From Neospora caninum Liverpool (Eukaryota; Apicomplexa; Conoidasida; Eucoccidiorida; Sarcocystidae): DNA of 64,000 bases. Of this stretch, positions 35,789-48,595 are shown piece after piece. The position numbers and the translations under genes were made by a program. The notes below the pieces were generated by a model that did not search any database, was not told where the DNA came from, and was given only the letters and a program-made list of their open reading frames with translations. The DNA is taken from assembly GCF_000208865.1 (NCBI RefSeq), contig NC_018393.1, positions 3,883,737 through 3,947,736 of the forward strand, read 5' to 3'. Every line of letters begins with the position of its first letter. The stretch's first letter is position 1.

Positions 35789-38581
35789 CTACGGCTCATT
35801 TGTAACACTGAATGGGGATTCTTCTGGATGTGTGCCTCCCCGTCTGGGCGACCTGTTCTGTTGTCTATGCGTGACAAAACGTTGGAGGAGAAGCAGTAAT
35901 TCCTGCTGTTGCTGTTTCTGAAAGTGGGCGTGTATGTCCTTGGACAACACAAGGAGCTGCTGGACGTGAAGATCCAACAGTTCCAGTAGTAATCGTTGCT
36001 GCAGATTAGGAGGACTTTGACTGGGTAGCCTGGTACTTTCTAAGCAGGGGGAGAGGATCGATAGAAACTGGAACACCTGCTGCTGGTGTGTTGCCTTCTT
36101 CACATGCTCGAGGTGCCACTGCAAAACCTGCTGGAGTAGCGATAGCGAGGCAACTGCCTGAAGCCCCACTTTGACGCGAGGAGCTTCCTCTCGCGAGCCT
36201 CCCTCCGCATCTTCAGGGGAGTGGTTGTTTGCTGCAACAAAGAATGAAGGGGCCACGGTGGAGGACAAATCCTGAAGCATGAGCCGAACCGCATTTTTAT
36301 AGAGCTCTAGCGTCTGCCCTGAAGCTCTCCTAGTCACCGCGGCACCGTGCACCCTCCCGAGCGTTGTCGCGTCGACTGAGGGAATGGCACTTTGTTCGGC
36401 ACACCTTGGAGCCACGCCATGCCGGTTGAGCGTAGCTAGCATATCATCCACAGTGCTTTCTCGAAGCAGCGCATCTGCGGGAGCAGCCGACAGTTCCCGT
36501 GAGCCGCGCGGGAGGCGTTCGGCTGGCGATAAGATTAACGAAGAGCCCGTAGCAGATGATGACGTCGACATCGCTGAAGAGCAGGATGCGACGAAAGACG
36601 GCGCCCCTACGGCACCCGACGCCCGGTCAAATGTCCCGGAAGAGTTCAGCAAGAAGGAAGGTGACCCAGGCCCAGGGATCAAACCCGTAGTAGGACCGGC
36701 GCCCGCTAGGGGGCCATGTGCCTTTGCATGTTTGCGGAAGTCCACAGCATGCAGATATGCCTGGTAGCAGTCCTCGTAGAACTTATCGTAGAAGTACTTC
36801 CGGTTTCCCTTCCAGTATACGGCCCACCGTCGCTTCGTGTTATCGCGGGAGACTCCGCGAACAACAGGGTAAAATCTGTGGCTTCGAAGGAGGACCTTTT
36901 TGCTCATCGCACCCTCGGATACGCTGTAGAAGGGGGCACTGCTTGCACTTGCCCCGCCGCCTCCCCCGCCAGAGCCGGGATTGCGACTCCGTTCGTGCTT
37001 GCCTCCGGTCGCGGTACATGAGTCACTAGCTTGCTCGTCAGCAGTAGCAATTCCCACACCCAATGCGGAGGCGGGGGAAGGCAACTGAGGAAGTGGCAAC
37101 TCTTGATCTTCCTCCTCCGCGAAGAGGGGAGCCAACGAGAGGCTTCCACCTTCAGCCTCTTCGGTGGGAATGCAGGGACCGTCTGTGAGAACGGTATCAG
37201 CATGCGCCAATGATACTGATGAAGATGAACTTTGGCCGTCGTTGTTACTCTCTTCGTTGTCTGTTTGGCAGTCCGAAGCACGCCTACACAGTTGTTCCTG
37301 CAACTGTGCCCACACTGCATCTGTATCAGCGTGGACTCCTGACCAGCTCCGTTTTCTCAGCTTTCCATCGCCTTGTTCGCTTTCGTCGGCGCTGATGACT
37401 AACTGCTTGCGCTCGTGTTTTCGGTGCCTCTCGTACGTCCCTGTTGCACGAGTCCTTTGTGCAAGAGGCCTCAGATCGACATCCAGTGTCGTTGTGTCAT
37501 TCGCCCCGATCAGAGGGACACCATTTGCATTTGTTTCAGCCACGTTATTTTCAATAAAAACAGCCTTTGCAGCGGTGGCATGACTATCAGTGGCACTGCG
37601 TGAATTATGCGACTGGGCCCTATCATTATGGGTGCAGCAGCCAGATGTAACGCTCGTCGAGTCCTCCTTACTTGAGTCACCTGCCGCCCACTGAGTTGCA
37701 CCCGTATTTCCATCGCTGATATCCCCACCTCCGTACACGTCATACAGGCTAGGCGTGACGGCTTTCACTGGGTCTTCTGTGGGGGTAGCGATGGTGAACA
37801 GGAGTCCTGAGGTCTTTTCTCTTCCGCTTGACGATGCAGCGATGCCTTCTTGGCGATTCTTGCCGTTTTTTTCTCCGCTCGCTGCCTTCTCGAGGATTTC
37901 TTCAGGTAAGTCTTCTTTCCGAGTGTCACTCGGCTCCGCTCCCGCCTGTGGAGCACCCAAGGAGTCGCACCCAAGTGCCGCTATTGTCGGGCAGTCGCTC
38001 GTTCGGACCGCTTCGTCAGCTGCTTCAAGAGAAGCGACTCTACTTGTTGCGCATGTACTCCGGGTGACGCGATCAGACATTTCACTGCACCGTACATGCT
38101 TGCTGTCTGGCGGCAGCCAGTCCGAAACGACGGAATCGACTGTCGAGGCGCAGACATCTCTGGGGACGGTGTTCGGACGAGTTGCGATCTCCCACGTCTG
38201 ATTGCGCCGCACAAATTGTCCTGAGTTTGCCGTCTTGTGACGCACGACAGGCGTGTCGTCCACACCACTTCCCATTTTTATCACGTCGCCAGTGCCCTTC
38301 TTTAAAATAAACGGTCGGAAAAGCCTGGCATTCTCTCGGTTCAAGTGGCGCACGCGTCGCTTGCGCGGATTTCCTCCACTCCTGGTGGTGTCAAAGACAA
38401 GCATGTTATGGCTAGATCGCGCTCGCTTTTTCTCCTCCGTCCGCTCATGAGAATGCAGAACGCTGTGGTGGTCGAGCGTCTGTTCAGACGAGAGATCGCC
38501 GACCGCTGGGAGCGGCGACGCCGCAAAAGACGAGGATGTCTCCTCTGAAACCGCCAAATTGTCAGTGACTGGTTCTGTCAT
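35789..38581 (-). CDS. ApiAP2 transcription factor with AP2 and ACDC domains
   Basis: A single open frame of 930 residues runs from the first ATG at 38581 to the stop at 35789, with no intron needed. Residues about 560-625 form an AP2/ERF-type DNA-binding domain: RFYPVVRGVSRDNTKRRWAV, then YWKGNRKYFYDKFYEDCYQA and a closing helix (YLHAVDFRKHAK), giving three strands plus a helix. Residues about 760-880 resemble the ACDC domain (AP2-coincident, C-terminal) of apicomplexan AP2 proteins: a helix beginning ELYKNAVRLMLQDL, then SLSLLQQVLQWHLEHVKK and a long helix with a QQ-rich end. The rest is low-complexity (Ser, Thr, Gly, Glu-rich), typical of these factors. It should bind DNA in the nucleus and regulate transcription; target motif and stage are unknown. 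It is transcribed away from the second ApiAP2 gene at 43105, with 4.5 kb between. Upstream non-coding exons are possible. Confidence 0.85.
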   Translation of the reverse strand: MTEPVTDNLAVSEETSSSFAASPLPAVGDLSSEQTLDHHSVLHSHERTEEKKRARSSHNMLVFDTTRSGGNPRKRRVRHLNRENARLFRPFILKKGTGDVIKMGSGVDDTPVVRHKTANSGQFVRRNQTWEIATRPNTVPRDVCASTVDSVVSDWLPPDSKHVRCSEMSDRVTRSTCATSRVASLEAADEAVRTSDCPTIAALGCDSLGAPQAGAEPSDTRKEDLPEEILEKAASGEKNGKNRQEGIAASSSGREKTSGLLFTIATPTEDPVKAVTPSLYDVYGGGDISDGNTGATQWAAGDSSKEDSTSVTSGCCTHNDRAQSHNSRSATDSHATAAKAVFIENNVAETNANGVPLIGANDTTTLDVDLRPLAQRTRATGTYERHRKHERKQLVISADESEQGDGKLRKRSWSGVHADTDAVWAQLQEQLCRRASDCQTDNEESNNDGQSSSSSVSLAHADTVLTDGPCIPTEEAEGGSLSLAPLFAEEEDQELPLPQLPSPASALGVGIATADEQASDSCTATGGKHERSRNPGSGGGGGGASASSAPFYSVSEGAMSKKVLLRSHRFYPVVRGVSRDNTKRRWAVYWKGNRKYFYDKFYEDCYQAYLHAVDFRKHAKAHGPLAGAGPTTGLIPGPGSPSFLLNSSGTFDRASGAVGAPSFVASCSSAMSTSSSATGSSLILSPAERLPRGSRELSAAPADALLRESTVDDMLATLNRHGVAPRCAEQSAIPSVDATTLGRVHGAAVTRRASGQTLELYKNAVRLMLQDLSSTVAPSFFVAANNHSPEDAEGGSREEAPRVKVGLQAVASLSLLQQVLQWHLEHVKKATHQQQVFQFLSILSPCLESTRLPSQSPPNLQQRLLLELLDLHVQQLLVLSKDIHAHFQKQQQQELLLLLQRFVTHRQQNRSPRRGGTHPEESPFSVTNEP

Positions 38582-41500
38582 CCTTCCGAAGGAAAGAGCA
38601 CATGCTGAAAAACGTCGCAGCACCTGAGTGCCAAATCTCCTCAACAGCAGTTGTGTAAGTTAAAACCGTCACACATAATGACACCGCGGCCTGGCCACCC
38701 ACGCAACACTACGACTCGAAGCTGTTTTGTCTTTATGAGGGGGGCAACAGTCCAAAAAGTGATTATGGCGCAGTTTGTGGAGTCAACGCCGGCGTAGATC
38801 CGCGTCTTCGCAGCAGCCCCAAAATGGTGCTACCTGTTTGGCCGCCCCCTACGGCAGTGCTCGCACACTATGACAACAACGCTGCAGGTACACTCAGGCC
38901 ACGCTGCCAGATGGTAGAACCACTGTGAAAAATGAAAGACGCTGGAGAAAATGAAAAAGATGGAGGCAATTCGTCCCTTCACCCAGTCCAGCAGATCGAA
39001 GGTGGGGAGGAGTGGTCTGGCACGCGGCAGGTGCCCTGCGACTCCGTGTCATACGCAGCTCTGGGGGGACGCGGGCGTCCTGGTGCCATCAGACTAGCTG
39101 CAGCCTTGCAAGTCTCGACGACCACGCGAGCTCTATGCCTGCGAAGTTGCCACGCGCGGAGTCCACCCTGTCTTACCGCCACATAAAGGCCCGACTAACA
39201 GTACAAGCTTGTAATTTTCGTTTGTCACTCGCAAATCTGGAATTCGATCCACTCGGGACCGAGTGATGTACCCCCAACCTGGAAATTGCCAGCCGGGCGT
39301 GGGGCGCAGACGCGGGGCCACAACACAAACTTAGTGGCGGTTCCGGTCTGCCTTGCGCAGTGGAGCACCGGGACTCTTCTTCCAAATACAAAGAAGACTC
39401 ATTCGGAGCTGCTTCTTCACATTCATAGGGAAGAAACACAATCCCAACAAGATTAAGGCCCTTGTTTTGGATACGGGGGCGGCACGCACAACTGTTAACG
39501 ACAGGGCAAGCGCGGCTACGCCGTGGCCGCGTATTCGGCCAAGGTGTTTGTGATGCAGGACCGGAGTCCCCAGACTGCTGATTCGGCCGCCTTGATACTG
39601 ACGTGGGCTTTTTGATACAGCCTGCGAACTAACCAAAGCGACATGAAACAATTTCAGCGATACACGTTACAAACACATATCCCCATGAAAAGCACCGTAC
39701 CTGGCCACCCAGGATAGCCATATATTAAGACGCGTCCAGGCTCCGCATGAGGAACCTGCGACACAAGGGACTCCGTCTGCCGCAGGCGCTCCGTCGCCAC
39801 TCACGCAGGGGAAAAATCGACCGTCAAGGCGCCAGCTGGCAAAAACAGCAACGAAAAGCTGCAGGTCTATGGGAGGATGCTTTGAATGTACTGCAACCGC
39901 GGTAATGATATGAATGTCCTCCTTGGTGGATAGCATAAAACAGTGATCTGTAACGCATCCCTTTTCCGGAACGGGAGCGGACACCGGATACGGTTGGGCG
40001 GGGAGTGGGGGGAGGGGGAGAGGGGAAGTCGAGGAGCAGTCGCGCGGAACGGAAAAGTGCCGAGGGCACGGAATTTTCTGAGGGGAGCCACTCACAGCAG
40101 GCATTGCCTGCGCTTAGTCACCCCGCGAAAGTCGGAACTTGCGGCCGGCGTCAAGCTGCTCCTTGATTGCAGCGTACCACCACAGTGGAAGGGTGACCAA
40201 CCCTGGATCGGGTGGTTTTGCCCTGTACAACGAAGAATCGCTGATCCGGAACAAGTTCGACGGTGTGGGGAGCGCGTCACTCTGTGCCCCGAGTACAACC
40301 ACTCTCATCATTCACTGTGGAAGAGACGATCTCTCCCACATGTGAAACCCTGTTCCATTACGTCAGCTGCGAGGCTTTATCCAATAGAGACTCCATACGG
40401 AGGAGATTCCTATCCACATATTGGACCCAATCCTCTCGGAACAGGAAGGGACCTTCTTCACGCACCACAATCAGAGCTACCAGATACAGGTGCAGTATCC
40501 TAAGATTGACCTATTTTCTTGCCTGTTTTCAGCGGTGGCAGAGGTGTACAGGGACCGCGTACCCAAGGGGCAGGTACGGCAAGCGGGCTCTTCATCATTC
40601 TCGCAGTCAACGCAGAAATATAGTTACAGGCGGGACACATACAATTTAAAAAAGCATTTTTTGTTGCGAAGACAAGGAAACGGGCGTAGGATGTGGGTGG
40701 CTCCGTATTACGTGTCGTCTTTGATAGGCCCCAACGGCGGCGGGAAACGAAAATGGTACGGTGGCCATCGAATTCTCTGCTCCGTTTGTCTGTTCGTTGG
40801 TAACGCTATCAGTGCCGCAGAAGGTCTGGCTTCCCACCGAAAATAGGTTTGTCGGAGAATACGTTTTTAGCTGATTCTATACACAGGGAGCGTCTCCCTG
40901 TGCTGCCCAACGGGAGCATTTTGAGCTAGGGGTGCTGTCCAACCGAGGTTGCATTGTTTACTGACCAGGCAATTAGACACCCGCTCTTGATCACTTGATT
41001 GCCATTGAACCTTTACCGGAACACTCCGGAAATAGTGATCTAGTGAATCAGAAAGCATGCCATCGCAACCATTTCATTTGCGTAGAACTACAGTGTACGT
41101 TATTGTTGATCCTGGTAGATTACCCAGTAGTACGTAGCGACGCATTTGCCTCCTCTGTCATGCCTCAAAGCCTTTTTCGGTTTACTCCCCTATGAGCTCA
41201 TCCGCGTGTGAGGGTTTCTGATGGTTAGCGACTACACGGCACGAGAAAAAAGAACGACGTACAGCACAGCCTTTCTCTGCTTAAGCGACGCCGGCATTCC
41301 CAAGGGCGTGCCAGGGAGGTATTTGCCATCTCTGTTTTGTGTTCGTGGGTCGTGGGTGCGCCACCTGTCCCACGAACGAGGTCATTCACCACGGAACGAA
41401 CGTCGAGCTAAAACACGGGGTTTCAAAACAGAAGGCATGGCCCCATATGAGCAACTACCCATTCATGCCTAACGCAGGACAGTGGCGTCAGTGAGAGCAT

Positions 41501-43104
41501 TCCGCTACATCCAGAAATATTGACGGAACTTGCGCTCCTCAGCCACTTTCTGTTTATACAGTTCCTAGTTTGCAGATGGTTCCGGCGTGCGAATGCATCT
41601 CATGTTGGCTCATTTTCTTTTAAACTTTGGTTATGACGGCGTACAGCAATACCAAAGTCAACAATTCTCTGCAATGTATCAATAGACCCTGCTACTGGAT
41701 CGCAGAAATGCAGTGGCCAACAATGAAATAGTGGAGCGAGTCCGCAACACACGCAGTTGACGCTGGCAGCAAAGAAAGAAGTTAGGTGAAACGATGCGTT
41801 GCTGAGGATCGAATAGACAATGGTGGAGCACCAGAGTAATGCCGCTCACTCTACCGTCATCTGTGTCTCACTGGACATCACAGCACAAAAAATTGCATGT
41901 GGATCTACAAGGTAAAAGAACCTGGCCTCAAAATAACTTCAAAAACGGAGCGCTAGGATGAAAGTCCACTGCGACAGTTAGTCCGTATGTCTACCGGCGT
42001 CCCACCTATGCGCATCAGATTAACTGCGAGCGCCAACGAGCGCAGGACATAGCCGGTGCATTGATAGTAAAAGTGTCTTGACCCGGCCGAAAAAGGTAGT
42101 GTTTTTCTTCAGCGACCCATTTTGCAGTATATTTTGCAAAAAAAAAAAAAACAAGAGTAACAGCCGAGTAGAAGAAGTTGGAAATGAACGGAAAGGAAAC
42201 TGGTGATCCACCCCTTGCCTGCAGTAGCGCTTCCTGCTAATTTTTTTGCCGGTGTTGCGGATGGGAGCAATAGATCCTGAACATCGAACAGGTATGGCAA
42301 GACAAACGAAAGAAAGTTTCCTCTAGTAGAATGTACCATGTCAGGGATCACAGACCACAAATACACCGTCCTCCAGCACCGTTCTTCGCAAAGAAGTACC
42401 AAGTGGACGACTATTCACCGTGCTAGGCGGTGCACACCGACAACATGTTACAAAATATGCTAAGAATACACTCTCTGGCACCTGTCAAAAGCTAACTTGT
42501 CCCACCGGAGTATCATAAACATCATACACCCAAGCGTGCCATTCGGAACAACACATTTTTCTTGTTCTTTGGTGCGCGGTTGTGACTGACGGTGTTTCGA
42601 GGGCGGTCGCCGCTGAGCCGGCGCTGTGTTCCGCACTGCAGCAGGCCATGCATGCGTCAAACCGAAAACTGCGGCGGCACTTCGTTGTGCGAAACGGGAT
42701 CTCCCCGAAAATCACAAGGCATGGCGCCTCTAGCCGCAGTCGGACTTCCAGTCTGTCAAATGTTTTACTAGTTCCCTCGGTAGACAGTTTCTCTTGATCT
42801 TGTCCAATTGTACACACCAGTTCGGCTGCGGAAATGAGCGCATGCAGCCAGCTTCTTCGACTTCGTATGTCTTTGGGATCAGCTTTAGTCGAGCAGCACT
42901 AGTCGGACTCTGTCTCTCAGTGATGTTGATGGGACTTCCGCCTTGTTTTCCGGGTGAATGCTCCCGTCCTGTGCAACGTGCTACCACTTGAGTGCGGTGA
43001 TCCTCCGGCCAGTGTCCTGTAATGTGACGCAGGCGCATTCTGTGTAATTAGCGACTTCAATTTTTGCTCTACGGTATACGAAGTCAGGCCAATTTTCTCT
43101 CAAA
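38582..43104. other. shared upstream region of two divergent ApiAP2 genes
   Basis: This 4.5-kb spacer separates the start of the minus-strand ApiAP2 gene (38581) from the start of the plus-strand ApiAP2 gene (43105), so it should carry both promoters and long 5' untranslated regions. No exon is supported. Several open frames of 100-190 codons around 39900-40850 conflict between frames and strands and resemble no family. An A13 run sits near 42139. I could not pick out a specific regulatory motif with confidence. Confidence 0.5.
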
Positions 43105-46100
43105 ATGGAAACTGAAATCAAGCTTATCTCATCGTGCTGCCGACCAGGCTTTTCATCCCTCGGAAACGCTAAGGCGCTCTCTACGACCGAATGCCCTCAT
43201 GTCTCGGCGAGGAATGATGATTGTGATCTGCCTGAGAGGCTCCAGAGTCAGTGCGCCGAGGCACTCATCTGGGCATTGTTTGAACAACCACGGCATCTCG
43301 CTGGTCTTCTTCGAGAGACAATGAACAAATCTTCGGACTCGGACACCCATGAGGCTTTCGGGCCGGTTGCTGGCAGGCCGCGTCGTACAAACTGCGTGGA
43401 TACGGACGCGAAGCCATCTGAGGCAGAGAATGCACCCCGAACGAGAGCCGAGACTATCTGTTGCATAGAACACTCTCTCATAGCGGAAGAGATGCCGAGT
43501 GTGAGGAAGTCGGAGAAGTGCGTTTCCACCGATGCGTGTTTGCTTCAGCCGACTAAAAACTTATGTGAGGGTTCACCACTGGCGGCACCCTCGGTGCGCC
43601 TACGAGAGAATCCTTGTCGAGGTAGTGAGGGGGACAGTTGTAACTCGGACCCGCCGTGCTCTTCATGCGCGTTTAGTCTCAAGCGCTCTGTTCTTCGGCT
43701 CCGCACGGCCGCGGAGATGCGGCTACAAAGAGTCGATGAGCACTCAGACCGCCTTGCGGACAACATAGCGGACGCATACAGCAAACTCTGTGGACTCGCT
43801 GCAGACCTGGACGACTTGGCAAATGCGCTGAAGCAGGATGTCACTGAGAGTGTTACGTGCGACTCGAGAGGCGAATTTTCTTCTTCAAAAGAAGTGCATC
43901 GACGCGGGCAGGCGCTGAGTGTCGATTGCGGCAAGCACGCAAATCCAGAGCACGAAAACGAGGCGAGAAGCGTAGTTCCCGCAAAACGATTGTCGGAAGA
44001 GAGTGAAGACCCACCACCAGGATTGGCGGCGGTCAGCAGCAGTCTCTTGGCCAGCGCCGAGCCAAACGGGCCACTTGTTGAAGACGATGCCACTCCAGAC
44101 AGCGCTCGTGATGTCTGTACAGCTGGCCATGGCGGGGTCAGCCGCCAAGAGGAAGTCTGGTGGGATAACACATCTGCAAGCGTCGGTCGTGAAAGGCATC
44201 GCCAAGGTGATCGCGGCTGTGACGAAGGTACGACTTTGGCTCGGTTATTCTTTGTCTGCTGTTCGAAATACTGTGCGGCATGTAGTCAAGTCGTGCTTCC
44301 ATGTTCCTCACGCACTGATCGCTTCACCGATGACACAGAGCGGGTCGCGAATGTGACATGGACGTACAATCCCACAGACGTTTGACACCATATACAGATT
44401 ATCCTCAAAAGATGCCGGTTTTGATGTGGCCTGTCCGAATAGTTCTATCACCAGGAAAAGCGCGAGTGTCCAGGAACCTGCAAAAGTGCCGGCTTTTCCA
44501 CTGTAGTCGGGCGGAGCATTTTGGTTTTTTCACAAGGAAACGTGTGATTCTATGTGACTGTCTTCCGGTGAATATCTGCAGCTCCGTCATCGACGCGTGA
44601 TGCATTTCATGCTCTTTTGTCTGCGCCGATCATTCCTCGAGCTGCGCGGCGCCCTCGGTGGTGGCGCGGAGAGATACAAAGCGAGCACCATTTCGAGTCA
44701 TGCCTGAGACGGAATGAAGGATATGACGCCAAGCCCAGCACACGTCTGGACTCGCCAGCTGGCTGCAATCGCGAGGAGAAGACCGACGACGAAGGCGTAC
44801 GCTTTGGCGACGGGCGAGAATGCGACCCGTACTGCATGCATAGCGAGGATTTTTTTTCCCTCACAGATGTGATATCCCCGTTCATTCGAGGGTCTGCTTC
44901 GCGGAGCGTCCACGAACACACTCGTGCGTCCGATCTCCCATCTTCAGCTAGTGTGCCAATGACTCATCATGCCGCGCTTATGCAGAGGCCGACAAGCGAA
45001 GACTCCCAAGCAGCGAAAAGCTCAAGTGCCATCGATGGGGACGCCGAGCGTGGACACACAAAGGAGGAGGCGGTGCGGTTGGAAACGGACGAGGGAGAAC
45101 ATCTCTGTAGCTTGTTAAACGGTGGCGGAGGCATAACGCGTTGGTGTTCGTTCGCGTCTAGAAAGGTTGGCGATTTCAAGCCGTTCCTTCGTCGGGAGGG
45201 GCCCTCTCTGGTGTCACCTCGGGAGTGTCAGGCGTCACTCCCAGTCGGTGGCATGCATGTTGCAGACGGCCGACAGCCGGCGAGAATACTGCCGTTCAGT
45301 GTCCCAGACGAGGCCCCGTGGGTCGCGGCTGTTAACACTTCGTATGCAGCTGGGATCCCTTCGCTGATGCTCCCTCAAATCGTCCGAGGTCGCTCCGACC
45401 CTACCCGCCATCGACCGGCTGAGCTGCACGGCGCCAGCCGAGCGACGAGTCTTGGGCCATCCCGCGGCGCGGGCTTCCCATGTCAAAGAGACGAGACAGT
45501 GTGTGCAGGAATCGACTCACAGCCGGACCTTCAGCATGAGGACGGTCGTGGGGGTCAGCTCGCCGACGCATTGCACGGACGAGATCCGTTTGACCAGGCG
45601 TGGGTACCGCACAGCTGTTCCGAGGAAAAGAATCGGCATGCTGGACAAAACCCAGACGGACACAACTCGTTGGCGGGAGGCCCAGCGGCAGAGCTTGAAA
45701 CAAAAGCGAGCGCCTTGAAAGGAAGAGGATCACCGGTTGGCTCCACGACGATGGGGGCGACGATGGCTTTTCCACATGTGAAAGGCGTGACTTACAATAG
45801 GATGAAGAAGTACTGGATCGCTCAGTGGATAGAGAATGGCCAGTCGAAGGTGAAGTATTTCTCAACCTTCAAGTACGGCGACGAAGCTGCGCATGACCTC
45901 GCCGTTGAGTGGCGGTAAGCAGAGGATCGGTGCCCGCTTTTAGCTGCGAACGTTTCCGTCAGACAGTACGCGCTATCTGTGGGTGCCTGCAAATTCATCT
46001 CAAGCGTACTTTTCGGGTCCTGGATCTGAGCGTCGTAAGGCCCGAAGGAATGCGCCATGTTACGCGGCCCCGTGGTGTGGATCTGCTTTTCTACGTTTCT

Positions 46101-48301
46101 TGTCTCCACCCGAGGCTAATGCTCGTGAGGAACGCATGCTGAGCAACAACCGAAATGTTACTCGGTGTCGTGCAGGTGCCTTTCAGGCCGGTGGTATGCC
46201 GAGTTCGCCACGTAACGTGCACTGCATAAGGGCAGTCGCCGACGAGGGTCCGGTCCGATCATAGTCATGAAATGAGAAAGCAGTTGATGTATCGTCCGAG
46301 CCATTTGCGGGTTGTTTCTCGTTCTTGCTCTTACTTAACTTGGAGCCGTCGCGGTGACTCACGTCACTAAGCTGTGTGTTTGAGTGTGAATGTCTTTTTT
46401 CAGCATGAAGCACGCGGGACGTGGTTCCTCCACCGACGACCGCTTTTCACAACGAAGCAACGAAATCGGCAGAACGGTCGATGCTCGCGGGCTGGCACAC
46501 GACGGCTCAGAGCCTCGCTCGTGCGCTGTGAGAGAAGGCCGGAATCCAGGTGCTGCGGGGACCCTTGGACAGGGTCAGCATCCCGCAGAAGAGGACAGCA
46601 TTTGTTCACGACGCACAAAGTGCGCTGGTGGCCCACCGACCGTTCGCAGAAGAGGATCGGGTCGCGGACCTTGGGTAACACGTGCAGGGAACGTTGGGGC
46701 GACTGCTCCAGGCGAGAGACCAGAGGACGCGAGAAGAAACGGGGGACCGCCCACAGGTCGTCAGCTTCCACCTCATCGGAGCAACGGTAAACGGGGAACA
46801 GTCGGTGCATCTCACGGGATGCTGAAGGCAGGAGAAGCGGGATGAGTCGTGTCACCTAAAGTCTTCCTGTGTGCTCTATGCTGAGCAACGCTGTGCACTT
46901 CACAAGACGCAACATATGAGAAGGGAAATCGACAGAGTGGATTCACGGTCTTGCATCTGCACGATATGCATGTGAGCCGTTTGGCGTATTGTTTTTCCAC
47001 CGTCCATCAGGCATTGTGGGCGTTTCGTTCTCGCGCACGGGCAATGCATGGCTCGCGTACATCAAGAACCGCGTAACCAAGACGCAGCTCAATCGCTACT
47101 TCAAGGTGAACGTCTACGGATTCAGATTGGCGAAGAAGAAGGCAATAGAGGCGCGCTTGGAGTTGGAAGAACGAATGCGCAACAGCAATCAGTCTGGTTG
47201 GGACGCGTTTAGCGACCGGAAATCGTGTAAGTGGCTTTGGGGTGGGGAACCACGGTTGGACTCCGGCGTGTGCGGTCAGCAGCGTGCAGATGGGCGCATG
47301 AGGGCAGTACCCACCGATCACATGGAGGCGCACCATTTGAATACGCAGGCTATAGGGTGATCGACTTCCTGAAAGTGCGTTAGTTAGGGAACAGAGGCGC
47401 CCGACTGTCGTGTTTGTTCCGCTCTCCGCTTGTGTTTGCAGTGGCGGTTGGCGTGTACTATGAAGATAAAAACGATTCTTGGGTTGCATGCTGCCGGGAT
47501 CCCCGAACAGGAGAAGGCATCTACAAGTTCTTTCCTGTGTCGGAATGTCCGGGCGGCGACTTAGAAGCGCGTGCGAAAGCTATTGATGCCCGCATGGATA
47601 TGGATGACGTGCTTGGGGCGGACGACGAGCAGTCCCTGACCCAGCTAACTGGAGAGGTTGCTCGGCGGAAACGGAAGCGGAAGATGGAGGACGAAGGGAG
47701 GGTGCTGCATGACGAGACTGGCGTGGCCGAACTGTTGAGCAAAGAAAATTATGAAGGGACGCGCGATAACGCTGGAGGGTCGGAGACCGACGTTGGAACA
47801 CAGGCCATATGCCCGACAGAGAGGGAGCGAAGTGCAACGAAGTCGTCAGGAACTACTCACGTGGGAGGGGAGCAGAGAACGGCTGCGGATGAAAGTGACG
47901 ACACGCGTCTGACTGGTGTCATCTTGGGCGCTGGAGACCACGTAGATCCATGCCGGGATTTCGTTCGAATCGAACGAAGCTGCGCAGGGGGGAACGGTGG
48001 CACAGAGTTTAGACATGTCCATGAAAGTGGCGCCCATGAAACCATTGACCCGGTAAATGCGGCGGCTGACGGCAATTCTTGTCTGTCAGGAGATGTAGAG
48101 GTGAGTCCCAAAGAGAATCATCAAGAGGAAGAACTCCTCGATGAAGAGGGAGATGACGGAGATTCTCTTACACAGATACACGCTGTCGAGGAACCATCAT
48201 CAGGGCGTCAAGCAGACAAGACAAGGCAAAGACCAACGCAGCACGCACGGGGCCTCCCGACAGCAAACCTGCGGGCGACGTCGTTGGACCCCTCACCTTA
48301 A
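43105..48301 (+). CDS. ApiAP2 transcription factor with three AP2-like domains
   Basis: Five exons close exactly in phase: 43105-44227 (GAAG|GTACGA), 44582-45914 (GGCG|GTAAGC), 46404-46786 (AACG|GTAAAC), 47011-47226 (TCGT|GTAAGT) and 47442-48301, giving 1304 residues. The start has a strong context (CAAAATGG). Residues about 204-250 form an amphipathic, coiled-coil-like helix (DEHSDRLADNIADAYSKLCG). AP2-like domain 1 lies at residues 772-818, at the end of exon 2 (GVTYNRMKKYWIAQWIENG, then YFSTFKYGDEAAHDLAVEW). Domain 2 (about 947-1000) opens exon 4 (GIVGVSFSRTGNAWLAYIKN, then AKKKAIEARLELEER). Domain 3 (about 1019-1075) opens exon 5 (VGVYYEDKNDSWVACCRD, then EARAKAIDARMDMD). Each shows the strand-strand-strand-helix pattern with the conserved W and a closing basic/acidic helix; the second and third diverge from the consensus. 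The remaining sequence is low-complexity. A strong GAG|GTGAGT after 48100 could splice to 48596-48778 instead, giving 1298 residues. Its role is DNA-binding regulation in the nucleus; targets are unknown. Confidence 0.82.
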
Positions 48302-48595
48302 CGGAATGTGGTGCTACCACGAACGCGAAGCCCGAGGTATGAAGACGTGTTCTAGTGTGAAGAGTCCCCTCAAGTTAGCCGCGCAGCTGTGGAATGAATG
48401 CCACAGCTAGCCCTTTACGTGGCTTCGGTTGGTCTCTCCACTTCAAACGTCGAACTGCTCTGCTTCGAACTAGAGAAGCAAGAGGTGCGGAAATGAACTG
48501 AGAAGACCAAGAAAAGCTCTTAACATTTGGGTCAAGTATGCTTTCGCCATTAAGAGCCGTGCTGGGGGCACAAACCGTTAAATTTGGTTTTGTAG

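Noticed and set aside
40421..40846. 141-codon plus-strand frame in the spacer between the ApiAP2 genes
   Set aside because: Starts plausibly but resembles no family, conflicts with an overlapping frame at 39943-40503 and has no supporting splice partners.
46374..46790. 138-codon frame overlapping exon 3 of the three-domain ApiAP2 gene
   Set aside because: The alternative frame does not fit the phase of the flanking introns, while the chosen frame joins the AP2-bearing exons exactly.
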